Of a DNA stretch of 64,000 nt, positions 9,005 through 17,651 are shown one piece after another. Position 1 is the stretch's first letter; the number at the start of each line of letters is the position of its first letter. This DNA comes from a bacterium endosymbiont of Escarpia laminata. Lineage in GTDB: Bacteria > Pseudomonadota > Gammaproteobacteria > Chromatiales > Chromatiaceae. A model generated the notes under the pieces. It saw only the letters and a list, made by a program, of their open reading frames with translations, had not been told where the DNA came from and ran no database searches. Where the stretch lies: contig QGON01000057.1 of the NCBI GenBank assembly GCA_003660235.1, positions 1 through 64,000 of the forward strand. The letters run 5' to 3'. A program made the position numbers and the translations under genes.

Positions 9005-11089
9005 ATGAATCAGATGTTTTCTCGTCTTTTTTCCAGGGAGTTATTGCATAACTCAGAGTATCAGTCGGCCTGGGTACGTCTGGCGATCTGGGGTTTCAGT
9101 GTCGGGTATATCGGGCTTGGCGCCTGGACCGACTACTATGCGGTCGACGTCGGGCAGTACTATCTCTTTTTCGGTTTCTTCATTCTGCTCTTTCTGGGTC
9201 TGCTGGTCAGTATCTATTATGTACCGGAGATGCCGGCGCGTCGCTACGTCACAGTTGTTTCCGATATCGTTGCCGTCAGTCTGGCAATATTTCTCACCAA
9301 CGAGGCAATCAGCCCCTTCTATCTGCTCTACATCTGGATCTTCGTCTCCTACGGCACCCGCTATGGCAAACGGCTGTTGAAGGTAGCCTCCATCCTTAGC
9401 GTCTTCGCCTACAATGTTGTGTTGATCGCCCTGGATGAGTGGCAGCAGCACACCTTTGAGGCCTTTTTCTTCCTGTTGTTGCTGGTGGTGCTGCCGATGT
9501 ACCAATACTCCCTGCTGCGCAAACTGCATGAGGCGCGGCAGGAGGCGGAACAGGCCAACAAGGCACGGGGGGATTTTCTTGCCACCATGACCCACGAACT
9601 GCGTACCCCGTTGATTGGGGTGATAGGTATGTCGCGGTTGATGCAGACCACCCGCCTGGATTCAGAGCAGCAGGAGTACCTGCACTCAATCAAGGCCTCT
9701 GCTCATCTGTTGCGGGCATTGATTGGGGATATCCTCGATTTTTCCAAGATCGATGCCAATAAACTGGAACTGGAAAGCAGTGCCTTTGAAATCAGGGAGC
9801 TGTTGCGTGGTGTCACTTCAACCCTGGCAACAGAGGCGCAGGAGAAGCAGGTTGAGTTGATCTGTCAGGTGGATGCGCGGCTACCCAGAGAGTTGTTGGG
9901 AGATGAACTGCGGCTCTCTCAGATTCTCTTTAATCTGGTGGGTAATGCGATCAAGTTCACCGATGAGGGAGAGGTGATCCTGCGTGTCTTGCTGGCGCCG
10001 GGTGACGATATGGTAACGCTGCCGCATGTTCGGCTTGAGGTGGAGGACACCGGGATCGGCATCCCGGCTGAGAAGCTGGAGAATATATTCGAGATGTTCT
10101 GGCAGGCGGATGTATCGACCAGCCGTCGCTTCGGCGGTACAGGCCTCGGAACCACGGTGGCTCGTGATCTGGCGCGCCTGATGGGGGGTGATATCGGGGT
10201 CAGAAGTAGACTGGGTGAGGGAACCTGTTTTTGGGTAAAACTCCCCCTGCTGCCGAAGGACGGCAGCAAAATTGGGGTTAAACCCCCCATATTGTCCGGT
10301 CGCCACTGTCTACTGCTTGAGGCCAATGATAAGGGGAGGGTCGTATACAGTGAGATGGTGACGGAGTTGGGCATGGAGGTGACAGCGGTCTCCAGCGTGG
10401 ATTCACTGGCGCAGATACCGAAGCAGGCTTGGGAACTGATTCTACTCTGTGATTCGGTCAATGGTATAGATCCGGAGAGCGTGCTGAACCAGCTCGATGA
10501 TTATGTGACCGGACAACCTCCGGTGCTGTTTGCCGGCTATCGAGGGCGCAAGGTGGACCTGCCGGCACGGGCGACCCCGGTATTACTGAAGCCCTTTCTT
10601 GTCGATCAGCTTGCGCAAGCCGCAGTGCGGGCGCTGCGTGGGGAGAGTGCTAATGGTGAGGATGAGGCGGCATTGCCCAAGCGTGGGGGGCAGCGTGCTG
10701 AAGACAGCGGTGTGAATATTCTGTTGGCGGAAGATAATTCGATTGCTGCCAAGGTGCTGACGACGTTGCTGGTTCAGAAGGGGCACCGGGTGATTCATGC
10801 CATTGATGGAAGACAGGCGCTGGAGGCGGCGACGAGTAACGAATTTCATCTGGCCTTTATCGATCTTCGTATGCCGCATCTGGATGGTTTTGATTTCACC
10901 CGTCTCTACCGTGAGCAGGAGCCTGAGGGACTGCACATGCCGATTCTGGCGCTCACTGCCAATGCCGCAGAGGATGTTATAGAACAGTGTCACGAGGCTG
11001 GGATGGATGGCTTTATCAATAAACCGGCAGAGCCGCAACAGTTGGATTTGGTGATCTCCAGATATGTGCAGACGCAGGAATATGAGTAA
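9005..11089 (+). CDS. RpfC-like hybrid sensor histidine kinase
   Basis: A 694-residue hybrid kinase. The N-terminal part has about five or six hydrophobic helices (residues 25-170) without a periplasmic domain, the layout of RpfC, which senses diffusible fatty-acid signals. The HisKA H-box (ATMTHELRTPLIG) puts the phospho-accepting His at residue 197. The ATPase N, G1 and G2 boxes are NLVGNAIKF, DTGIGIP and GTGLG. A degenerate receiver-like stretch (about 430-550) precedes a canonical receiver with phospho-acceptor Asp620 (FIDLRMPHLDG). Unlike Xanthomonas RpfC there is no C-terminal HPt domain, and no rpfF or rpfG gene is nearby. The next gene starts five bases downstream and is probably cotranscribed. 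Confidence 0.88.
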   Translation: MNQMFSRLFSRELLHNSEYQSAWVRLAIWGFSVGYIGLGAWTDYYAVDVGQYYLFFGFFILLFLGLLVSIYYVPEMPARRYVTVVSDIVAVSLAIFLTNEAISPFYLLYIWIFVSYGTRYGKRLLKVASILSVFAYNVVLIALDEWQQHTFEAFFFLLLLVVLPMYQYSLLRKLHEARQEAEQANKARGDFLATMTHELRTPLIGVIGMSRLMQTTRLDSEQQEYLHSIKASAHLLRALIGDILDFSKIDANKLELESSAFEIRELLRGVTSTLATEAQEKQVELICQVDARLPRELLGDELRLSQILFNLVGNAIKFTDEGEVILRVLLAPGDDMVTLPHVRLEVEDTGIGIPAEKLENIFEMFWQADVSTSRRFGGTGLGTTVARDLARLMGGDIGVRSRLGEGTCFWVKLPLLPKDGSKIGVKPPILSGRHCLLLEANDKGRVVYSEMVTELGMEVTAVSSVDSLAQIPKQAWELILLCDSVNGIDPESVLNQLDDYVTGQPPVLFAGYRGRKVDLPARATPVLLKPFLVDQLAQAAVRALRGESANGEDEAALPKRGGQRAEDSGVNILLAEDNSIAAKVLTTLLVQKGHRVIHAIDGRQALEAATSNEFHLAFIDLRMPHLDGFDFTRLYREQEPEGLHMPILALTANAAEDVIEQCHEAGMDGFINKPAEPQQLDLVISRYVQTQEYE

Positions 11090-11094
11090 GTGTT

Positions 11095-12453
11095 ATGAGT
11101 GATCTGGTTGAACGGGCGGCACTCTATGCCACCCAGGCCCATGCGCGGATCGATCAACGGCGTAAATATTCCAACCAACCCTACGATGTCCATCTGCGGG
11201 CGGTGGCTGAGATCGTGTCGGAAGTCACCGATGATGAACGCATGATTGCAGCGGCCTGGCTGCATGACACGGTAGAGGATACCACTGCCACGGTGCGCGA
11301 TATTGAAACGGCTTTTTGTCCCGATGTGGCGGCCCTGGTATCGGATCTGACGGACATCAGTCGTGCCAGTGACGGCAACCGGGCGGTGCGTAAGGCGATC
11401 GATCGCGATCACACGGCAAAGGCATCGATTCGGGCGAAGACCATCAAACTGGCGGATCTTACCGACAACTGCAGGGATATCTGCAAGCATGACCCCCGTT
11501 TTGGGCGTGTCTACCTGGCAGAGATGGCGGCGCTGCTAGAGGTTCTTGAGGAGGGCGATGAGCGGCTGAAAAAGCAGGCCCGTAAAGTCTGGGCGCGCTG
11601 TCAAGAGACGATTGGCCAGGATCCCGCCGCAGTGTCAAACTCAATAGCGGTGCCATTTCGTACCGGTATTGGTGAGAATTTTGAACAGAGACGCGCCCTG
11701 CGGCTGTTTACCAAATCCTTCTCTGCGCGGGATATTGCTGAGCCCCTGGCTTCATTTGATGCGGAAACACCGGCAAAATCTGTGCGCAAGATATTGCAGA
11801 AAAATGGCTGGTCGGTAGTTGGGCTGCGGGATGACGGATTGGTCAGCGGATATGTTCATGAAGAGGATCTGCTCTCCGGCTTTTGCAGGGATCACCACCG
11901 CTCATTTGCCCGGGGACAGGTGCTGCGTGAGAATGCATCACTTTCCGATGTGATACATGTCCTGACCCGGCATGAGAGCTGCTTCGTCTCCATGGTGGGT
12001 GGCGTTTCCGGCATTATTTTGCGGGAGCATATACAGAAACCGATTGTGCGCATGTGGCTGTTTGGCATGGTCACCATCATAGAGATGAATCTGGTGGAAC
12101 GGATCGAGAGAATCTTTCCGGATGATCTTTGGCGTGAGCAGTTGAGCGAGTCGCGCCTGGCGAAGGCGCTCAAGATGCAGCAGGAGCGCACCCGCAGAGG
12201 TCAATCCGGTCGTCTTCTCGATTGTCTGCAATTTTCCGACAAGGCCAAGATCCTGATCAATGATGACAGTCAACTGCAATCGCTTGGATTCGACAGCCGT
12301 CGCACGGCCAAGAATGTGGTCAAGGAGTTGGAGTCACTGCGTAACAACCTGGCCCACTCCCAGGATATCGTCGCCCACGACTGGCCGCAGATCGCGCGAA
12401 TGACGCAGCGGATCGAGGAGTTGATTCTTTGGGATGGCGAAGAAACGGTGTAG
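11095..12453 (+). CDS. HD (SpoT/MESH1-type) + CBS-like + HEPN-like fusion protein
   Basis: A 452-residue protein of unusual build. Residues 1-165 match the (p)ppGpp-hydrolase HD fold: RKYSNQPYDVH, then HDTVEDT (His57, Asp58, Glu61, Asp62), then KLADLTDN. Residues about 205-315 look like a CBS pair (SARDIAEPLASF, SGYVHEEDLLSG, SGIILREHI). The last 130 residues are helical and end in LRNNLAHSQDI, where Arg415 and His420 form the Rx4H motif of HEPN domains. The start is five bases after the hybrid kinase stop. Hydrolysis of a nucleotide alarmone with regulation by adenylate binding is inferred; no (p)ppGpp synthetase domain is present. The HEPN assignment rests on one motif and helical context. 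Confidence 0.65.
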   Translation: MSDLVERAALYATQAHARIDQRRKYSNQPYDVHLRAVAEIVSEVTDDERMIAAAWLHDTVEDTTATVRDIETAFCPDVAALVSDLTDISRASDGNRAVRKAIDRDHTAKASIRAKTIKLADLTDNCRDICKHDPRFGRVYLAEMAALLEVLEEGDERLKKQARKVWARCQETIGQDPAAVSNSIAVPFRTGIGENFEQRRALRLFTKSFSARDIAEPLASFDAETPAKSVRKILQKNGWSVVGLRDDGLVSGYVHEEDLLSGFCRDHHRSFARGQVLRENASLSDVIHVLTRHESCFVSMVGGVSGIILREHIQKPIVRMWLFGMVTIIEMNLVERIERIFPDDLWREQLSESRLAKALKMQQERTRRGQSGRLLDCLQFSDKAKILINDDSQLQSLGFDSRRTAKNVVKELESLRNNLAHSQDIVAHDWPQIARMTQRIEELILWDGEETV

Positions 12454-12531
12454 AGATCTGCATGGATTGTGTGGGAAGTAAGCCCGCACTTTTATTTCTG
12501 TCGATAAAAGACACACACCGAATCCAACAAG

Positions 12532-12561
12532 TTGACACTTAAAAGGCAAAATAGCTACCAT
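12532..12561 (+). promoter_or_regulatory. Sigma70-like promoter for the ATP-grasp gene
   Basis: A perfect TTGACA at 12532-12537 is followed after 18 bases by TACCAT (12556-12561), a moderate -10 match. It lies 35 bases before the ATP-grasp ATG, and the preceding gene ends at 12453, so the ATP-grasp gene probably has its own promoter. Confidence 0.45.
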
Positions 12562-12595
12562 AGCTGCCCCAAAATATGACACTTACCCACGACTT

Positions 12596-13795
12596 ATGAC
12601 AGCTTCTTTCACCACTCCCGCAGTCGTCATCGGCGGACTGATACTGCTACGGCAATTGGAAGGGACGGGTATTCCCTTCGTTCTGATTCCCCGTGCGCCC
12701 AAGGATCCCAGCGCCTACTCCCGATATTATCGTGGGGTCGGTCTGACCATGGAAGATCTGATGGAGAACGAGGCGCTGTTTCTTGAGCGCCTGATCGAAC
12801 TGGCAAAAAGTTATCCCGAGAAGCCGGTCCTGTTTTTTGGTGACGACTGGGTACTCTTTTTTGTTACCAGGCACCGGAGTGTTCTGTCGGAATATTTCCG
12901 TTTCACCATGCCTGAACAGCGGATACTGGAAGAGTGTTCGGACAAGATGGCATTTGCCAAGCTTGCTTTGGAGTATGAGCTGCCGGTACCCAAAGGCCTG
13001 GTGGAGTCCCCTTCCCTCGATTGCGCTCAGATCGAAGAGGATATCGGTTACCCTTGCGTCTTCAAACCCGACTCCCACTTGGGCTGGTTTGAGTCAGAGG
13101 CGGTAAAAGATGCGGGAGACATGCCGCAGAAGGTGTTGCTGGCGCAGAATCGTGAAGAGTGCGAACACGCCTTGTCCGGTATCCGCAAGTTCACCGATAA
13201 ATTCGTAGTGCAGGAGTTTATTCGTGGCGGCGAGGAGGAGGTCTATTCTTTCCATACCTTCGTCGGTCGTGACGGCAAGCCGGTGGCTTCGTATGTTGGA
13301 AAAAAGATCAGGACTTATCCCTCCATGGGTGGGGAGAGTAGCTACGTCGGCCTGATTCGCGATGACGAAGTCACGCGACTCGGGCTGGAAGTGGCTGAGA
13401 AGCTTGGCATTCGTGGTGTCATGAAGATCGACTTCAAGAAGGATGTCGACAGTGGCCGCTTTTTCGTTTTGGAGGTTAACCTGCGCTTCACCTTGTGGAA
13501 TCATTTGGGTGCGCGGGCAGGCATTAATCTGGCGGAACTTGTCTATCGGGATCTGTGCGATCTGCCAATGGAGGTGCCGGGTGACTATAAAGACGACTTG
13601 CGTTGGTTACATCTGGGCCGCGATTTTCGTTCATTCGTCAAAGACTACCGCCCGTCCGGTCAGCTCACCACTTGGCAATGGCTAAGCTCTTTGATGCGGC
13701 CGAAGGTCTACGCTATGTTCGAGTGGCGTGATCCCATGCCGTTTTTGGTGAAGACCTTCGACTACATGAAACACAGCATCAGGAAACTGAAGTAG
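12596..13795 (+). CDS. ATP-grasp ligase of unknown substrate
   Basis: A 399-residue ATP-grasp enzyme. The central lid region has YPCVFKPDSHLGWF (the lysine that contacts ATP) and FVVQEFIRGGEEEVYSFH. The metal-binding end is VMKIDFKKD followed by FFVLEVNLRFT, with the usual Glu and Asn ligands. The family joins a carboxylate to an amine or thiol through an acyl-phosphate. The N-terminal part resembles the ATP-grasp proteins found beside polysaccharide genes, in place of a biotin carboxylase or D-Ala ligase N-domain. A BioF2/FemAB-like acyltransferase and a phosphoesterase lie downstream on the opposite strand. A role in modifying surface polymers is only a guess from these neighbours. Confidence 0.8.
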   Translation: MTASFTTPAVVIGGLILLRQLEGTGIPFVLIPRAPKDPSAYSRYYRGVGLTMEDLMENEALFLERLIELAKSYPEKPVLFFGDDWVLFFVTRHRSVLSEYFRFTMPEQRILEECSDKMAFAKLALEYELPVPKGLVESPSLDCAQIEEDIGYPCVFKPDSHLGWFESEAVKDAGDMPQKVLLAQNREECEHALSGIRKFTDKFVVQEFIRGGEEEVYSFHTFVGRDGKPVASYVGKKIRTYPSMGGESSYVGLIRDDEVTRLGLEVAEKLGIRGVMKIDFKKDVDSGRFFVLEVNLRFTLWNHLGARAGINLAELVYRDLCDLPMEVPGDYKDDLRWLHLGRDFRSFVKDYRPSGQLTTWQWLSSLMRPKVYAMFEWRDPMPFLVKTFDYMKHSIRKLK

Positions 13796-13809
13796 TCCTC
13801 TCGCCTGTT

Positions 13810-13972
13810 AAGGAGCCTCTGAACAAGTCATGGACCTACAGCTTGCGGCTGAAATGCACTGCTTCTTCGTTGGAAATCTTCGCAATAGCCTGCTATTACG
13901 TGCGATTTCCGCCTCAAATCAGCGCATTTCATCTCACAATCTGAACGGCCCAGACTTATTCAGAGGCTCCTT
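13810..13972. mobile_element. Foldback MITE, 163 bp, with 20 bp terminal inverted repeats
   Basis: The ends AAGGAGCCTCTGAACAAGTC (13810-13829) and GACTTATTCAGAGGCTCCTT (13953-13972) are inverted repeats differing at one base. The inside is also self-complementary: ctgaaatgcactg pairs with cagcgcatttca, and ggaaatcttcgca with tgcgatttcc. The whole element could fold into one long hairpin. It has no real coding capacity. The structure is that of a miniature inverted-repeat transposable element. The flanks are too short to fix a target duplication. It sits between convergent genes. Confidence 0.8.
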
Positions 13973-13984
13973 GACCACACTGGA

Positions 13985-14821
13985 TCAGGCGTCCATGCGC
14001 TCTTTCAGCGCATCGAGGCTGGAATCATCCGCTGTGCGAGGGAAGAGCCGATGACGCAGGCGTCCTGCCTTACGCCGAAACCTGTCGTATAATCCGCTAA
14101 ACCCATTTGAGTCCTTCCGGCGCCACTTGTGCTCTATGGAGCGTTGCCAGGAGGTTTCATGATCAAACTCCACTCTGCGGAATGTTACCTTCCCCGCATC
14201 GGGATCATACAGCACATAACTGGCCCATTTTACCTCGCCCCTTGGTTCGCCAACTGTCCCTACATTGACCAGGAACACCCCGTCATCCTGGAGTTCTATC
14301 TCGCCGTCTCCCAAGGGAATCAACCTGCCATCTTCCTGAATCCAGGTCGCCTTGGTGAGATGGGTGTGTCCGAAGAATGCCAGCGGGGGCAGCCCTCTCT
14401 CCCTGATGATTCTGACGGCCTTGCGTAATCGCTCTTCCCGGGATAAGTACTCATCAACCTTGTCCGGAGAGCCGTGAAAGGCGCAGAATCTCTCCTCTAC
14501 GATCATCAAGGGAAGCGAGCGGATGTACTCCCGCCATTTAGGTTTGAGCCGTTTTCTTGCCTGGGTCGATGAGTAGAGTGCGTAGGGACTGCATGCCAGT
14601 GGGGCCAGCAGGCCTGCGGCGATCAGGTCGTGATTGCCGGCGATCCACTCGATATTCTGGCTCCGCAGCAGCTCCATGCAGGTGTGCTGGTCCGCATTGT
14701 AGGAGGCAAGATCGCCGAGGCAGATGATCCGTTCCGCACCTACGGATTTAATGTCGTCCAATACGCGCCGTAAGGCATCGATGTTGCCATGCACATCAGA
14801 AAAGAGGGCGATAGTCCCCAT
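13985..14821 (-). CDS. Calcineurin-like metallophosphoesterase
   Basis: A 278-residue cytoplasmic phosphoesterase of the YfcE-like group. All metal-binding blocks are present: FSDVHGN near the start, CLGDLA, AGNHD, CAFHGSP and FFGHTH. The C-terminal 70 residues are basic and not part of the core. Members hydrolyse phosphodiesters or phosphomonoesters with two metal ions; the substrate cannot be told from sequence. ATG 14821 lies six bases after the stop of the upstream acyltransferase, so the two genes form a minus-strand pair. Convergent transcription with the ATP-grasp gene meets at the MITE. Confidence 0.88.
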   Translation of the reverse strand: MGTIALFSDVHGNIDALRRVLDDIKSVGAERIICLGDLASYNADQHTCMELLRSQNIEWIAGNHDLIAAGLLAPLACSPYALYSSTQARKRLKPKWREYIRSLPLMIVEERFCAFHGSPDKVDEYLSREERLRKAVRIIRERGLPPLAFFGHTHLTKATWIQEDGRLIPLGDGEIELQDDGVFLVNVGTVGEPRGEVKWASYVLYDPDAGKVTFRRVEFDHETSWQRSIEHKWRRKDSNGFSGLYDRFRRKAGRLRHRLFPRTADDSSLDALKERMDA

Positions 14822-14827
14822 GTGATT

Positions 14828-15976
14828 TTAGGCGCCGCCCAGCAAACCGATCTCGTCAATGTAGCGGCCTGAGGGCCAGATATCCTTGGAGAAAAGCAGT
14901 TTGTTTTTCAGCTTTGACGGGTGGGCGATGAATAGATCGTAGCCATCCCGCTCCGCTGCCCCCCATCGCCGTTTATGTTCGCTTCCGCCACCCAGAAAGT
15001 CATAACCGGAGATGCCTGCATCGATGCACCGCTCAATCACTTCAGTGCGTAGCACGTTACCTGAGCCTTGCACAAAGTCGGGATCAAAGCCCTCCTGCAG
15101 CTGCAGAAAGACACCATCGTAGACGTAGCCGATCTGGATCGATTTGATCTCCCCGTGGTCAGTGAGTGCGATCAGCCACAGCCAGTCATTCTTCAGGGCG
15201 ACGCGGGAAAACTGACGATAGAATTCAGCCTCGTAGGGCTTGCGACGAAAGGCGCCTACCTGGCCATCGAGCTGCCAGCGTCGGTAGTGCAGTTCGAACA
15301 GGGTCTCGATGAATCGGGGGAGATCCTCTGGTTTTTCACAGAGTACCACCTCGACACCCTCGGTATTGAGTAATTTGCGGCGCTTGCGGCGCATCTGCTG
15401 TCGGCGTTTGGAGGAGAAACTCTCTTCATAGAGCTTCATCGAGTCAGGGAGATCGAAGTAGCTGAAGACTGTGGTACGCGAGTGGTGCAACAGCCCCTTC
15501 TCTTCGCAGGCTGCCTTGATTCTCTCCATGGCTCCGGTCCAGCCCGCCATACGGGGCATCCAGATGGTATCCCAATCCGACTTTGCAGCCAGCAGGGTAT
15601 CCGCAATGGCAGACAGGGCCGCCGTCTCCACATCCGGATCGACGATCCAGTCAGCGTACTCGGAGCCGGTTGCATGATCCGCCATCATACGCAGGGTGCG
15701 GAACGGGAGCACTTTTAGCAGGCGCAGTTCCGAGACATAAAACGGTGCCGCTCCAACCAGTCGCCCATTTTCATCGCGCACGGTGACGACAAACGGCTTA
15801 GCGGCCTCTTGCGTGACCTCGCGCCAGGTCTGCAGCCACTCCCAGGTGAGGAAGATCGTGTTGGAGCGTGACCGCTGCAACAGGCCGTTCCACTCCTTAG
15901 CGAGTGGGTCGAAGTCGGGCCAGCGGGTGATTATTTTTGTTTCCAGAGATAAATGTTTGGCAGTCACGAAATTCAC
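14828..15976 (-). CDS. FemAB/BioF2-like GNAT-fold acyltransferase
   Basis: A 382-residue protein of the BioF2-like / acetyltransferase_6 group, which has two GNAT folds. Recognisable parts are the N-terminal NTIFLTWEWLQTWREV, a central basic SSKRRQQMRRKRRKL segment, LHYRRW and the C-terminal YDFLGGGSEHKRRWG. Homologues are found in capsule, cellulose and exopolysaccharide clusters and transfer acyl or aminoacyl groups. The start is a GTG at 15976. It is cotranscribed with the downstream phosphoesterase. No glycosyltransferase is adjacent, so the substrate remains unknown. Confidence 0.8.
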   Translation of the reverse strand: MNFVTAKHLSLETKIITRWPDFDPLAKEWNGLLQRSRSNTIFLTWEWLQTWREVTQEAAKPFVVTVRDENGRLVGAAPFYVSELRLLKVLPFRTLRMMADHATGSEYADWIVDPDVETAALSAIADTLLAAKSDWDTIWMPRMAGWTGAMERIKAACEEKGLLHHSRTTVFSYFDLPDSMKLYEESFSSKRRQQMRRKRRKLLNTEGVEVVLCEKPEDLPRFIETLFELHYRRWQLDGQVGAFRRKPYEAEFYRQFSRVALKNDWLWLIALTDHGEIKSIQIGYVYDGVFLQLQEGFDPDFVQGSGNVLRTEVIERCIDAGISGYDFLGGGSEHKRRWGAAERDGYDLFIAHPSKLKNKLLFSKDIWPSGRYIDEIGLLGGA

Positions 15977-16853
15977 TTTAGATCAGAGAGATAGGAGTTT
16001 GCTTTTGCGATGGAAGATGGATTTAGCCGCACCGTCACTGCTTGGCTTTGGTTCCATTTCATTGTTCTTCTCATCGCGGTTTTTAAGCAGAGGGTCATTC
16101 TCGCCACCCCTCAACCCTACTGTCAACCAGGATGTGTCATTTCTGAAAAATTTCCTCTCTGCCTATAATCCGGCGTGCTGGCATCAAGCTGCCGTCGGCA
16201 GAGTAGTGTCCTGATCTCATTAAGCAAGTTTGATCTCCCCCTTGGCTAATTGACCCAGCTCAATAATATGCCGGTTATATGACAGTTTTGTTACAGGACA
16301 TGATGCGGAAATGCACTAACAGGAGTAATATGTGCATGAAAAATAACTATTTCAAAAAGCGTGAGAATAATGCTCATGGGGGTGTCGTGTTGGCATCAGA
16401 GAGGGGCAAATATGACAGAACAACTTAACACGGCAACAGAGAATAACGACCCGTCCTCACCATCTATGCACCCTGGGGGATCATCCGTTTGGATGCCAAT
16501 CATCAGGCGTGTATCAACATAATGAAGAGGATACTTAGCGCTGTCGATTACAAGTGATTGGAGCTGTTCCAAGCCCCTTGATCGCTGCCTCCGGTGCATA
16601 TGAGACGGAGAGGGTGGAGGCACTATGACTGAGTCATGGCAAGTATTAAAACTGCTTGCCGCATTTCGCGGCGGCAGTGACGTCCAACGAAAAAAGGGGG
16701 GAGCCTTTTGAGATACGAAGATTTTGTCTGACCTTAAGGGATGAAGAAGATCCTTTGACTGGACCGCTTTGCGTCGCCTTCACCTTGCGCGCAAAGGCTT
16801 AGGTTCACGCTACTGGTTTATTGATATTAATTACAAGTAATACGGAGACATAC
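15977..16853. other. Long intergenic region with a Pho-box-like site and three tiny ORFs
   Basis: No gene of normal size is convincing here. Three very short frames have good Shine-Dalgarno sequences: 16330-16428 (32 residues, after AGGAG), 16412-16522 (36 residues, after GAGAGGGG) and 16625-16711 (28 residues, after GGAGG). They overlap or follow each other on the plus strand towards the DUF47 gene. They could be leader peptides or remnants; no homology is claimed. A phosphate-box-like repeat lies at 16279-16296. Confidence 0.4.
16279..16296 (-). promoter_or_regulatory. Pho-box-like 7-4-7 repeat
   Basis: Read on the minus strand the site is CTGTAAC-AAAA-CTGTCAT. That is two 7-mers close to the PhoB consensus CTGTCAT with a 4-base spacer, so they repeat every 11 bases. 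A weaker third match (16268-16274) continues the phase. It lies upstream of the DUF47-pit phosphate genes on the plus strand, but its orientation would fit leftward transcription better, so the regulated gene is uncertain. Confidence 0.45.
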
Positions 16854-17534
16854 ATGCGGACTACCAACCCTATTGCTTCCCTGTTGGGAAGCAGCCCGTT
16901 CAAGCCACTGCAGGCCCATATGCGCATCGTTGACGAGTGCGTTAATGAGGTTCCTGCCCTGTTTGATGCCTTGGTGGCGGGAGACAACACGGCACTTGTC
17001 GAGCAGAAGGAGAAGGTTTTTGCAAAAGAGGGCGAGGCGGACACTCTCAAGCACAATCTGCGGGCTCATCTGCCGAAGAGTCTGTTCATGCCGGTTGATC
17101 GACGCGATCTACTGGAGTTGCTGGATATGCAGGACACCATTGCCAACGTCGCGCAGGATATCGCCGGCTTGATGACGGAACGGGATATGTCGGTGCCTGA
17201 GGGCATGGCCGAGCCATTGGTCGCCTTTGTGCAACGCTGTGTCGATACCTGCAATCATGCCGCGACGATCGTCGAAGAGCTGGATGAGCTGATCGAGACC
17301 GGTTTTCGGGGCCGTGAGGCCACTAAGGTGCAGGAGATGGTCGAAGCACTCAGCAAGCTGGAGGATGAGACCGACGATATGGGGATTGCACTCGCTAAAA
17401 GCCTGTTTGCAATGGAGGATGATCTCAAACCCGTCTCTGTCATGTTCTGGTACCAGACGCTGCAGTGGATAGGCGATTTGGCGGATTACGGCGAGAAGGT
17501 TGGTGACCGTATGCTGGTATTGATCGCTCGCTGA
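16854..17534 (+). CDS. DUF47 / PhoU-like protein of the TIGR00153 family
   Basis: A 226-residue, all-helical, PhoU-related cytoplasmic protein. ATG 16854 is preferred because a GGAG lies seven bases upstream and the product starts like family members (MRTTNPIASLLGSSPF). Acidic repeats such as EKVFAKEGEADTLK and LEDETDDMG are the metal-contacting elements typical of PhoU folds. DUF47 genes are regularly paired with Pit-type transporters, and one follows 117 bases downstream. A role as regulator or partner of phosphate uptake is inferred from this pairing. Confidence 0.9.
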   Translation: MRTTNPIASLLGSSPFKPLQAHMRIVDECVNEVPALFDALVAGDNTALVEQKEKVFAKEGEADTLKHNLRAHLPKSLFMPVDRRDLLELLDMQDTIANVAQDIAGLMTERDMSVPEGMAEPLVAFVQRCVDTCNHAATIVEELDELIETGFRGREATKVQEMVEALSKLEDETDDMGIALAKSLFAMEDDLKPVSVMFWYQTLQWIGDLADYGEKVGDRMLVLIAR

Positions 17535-17651
17535 TCGAGTCATCACCTCCGGCATCAGGCCGGATGGCTGACATCATTTTATTTGTTTAACACGTCTGGC
17601 GTGTAGGGAGGCTTTTTTGCCTCCGGCCAGGGGAAATTGAGGAATCCAGCA

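Noticed and set aside
13830..14054. A short plus-strand frame starting inside the MITE
   Set aside because: It crosses the element end and runs antisense into the phosphoesterase gene.
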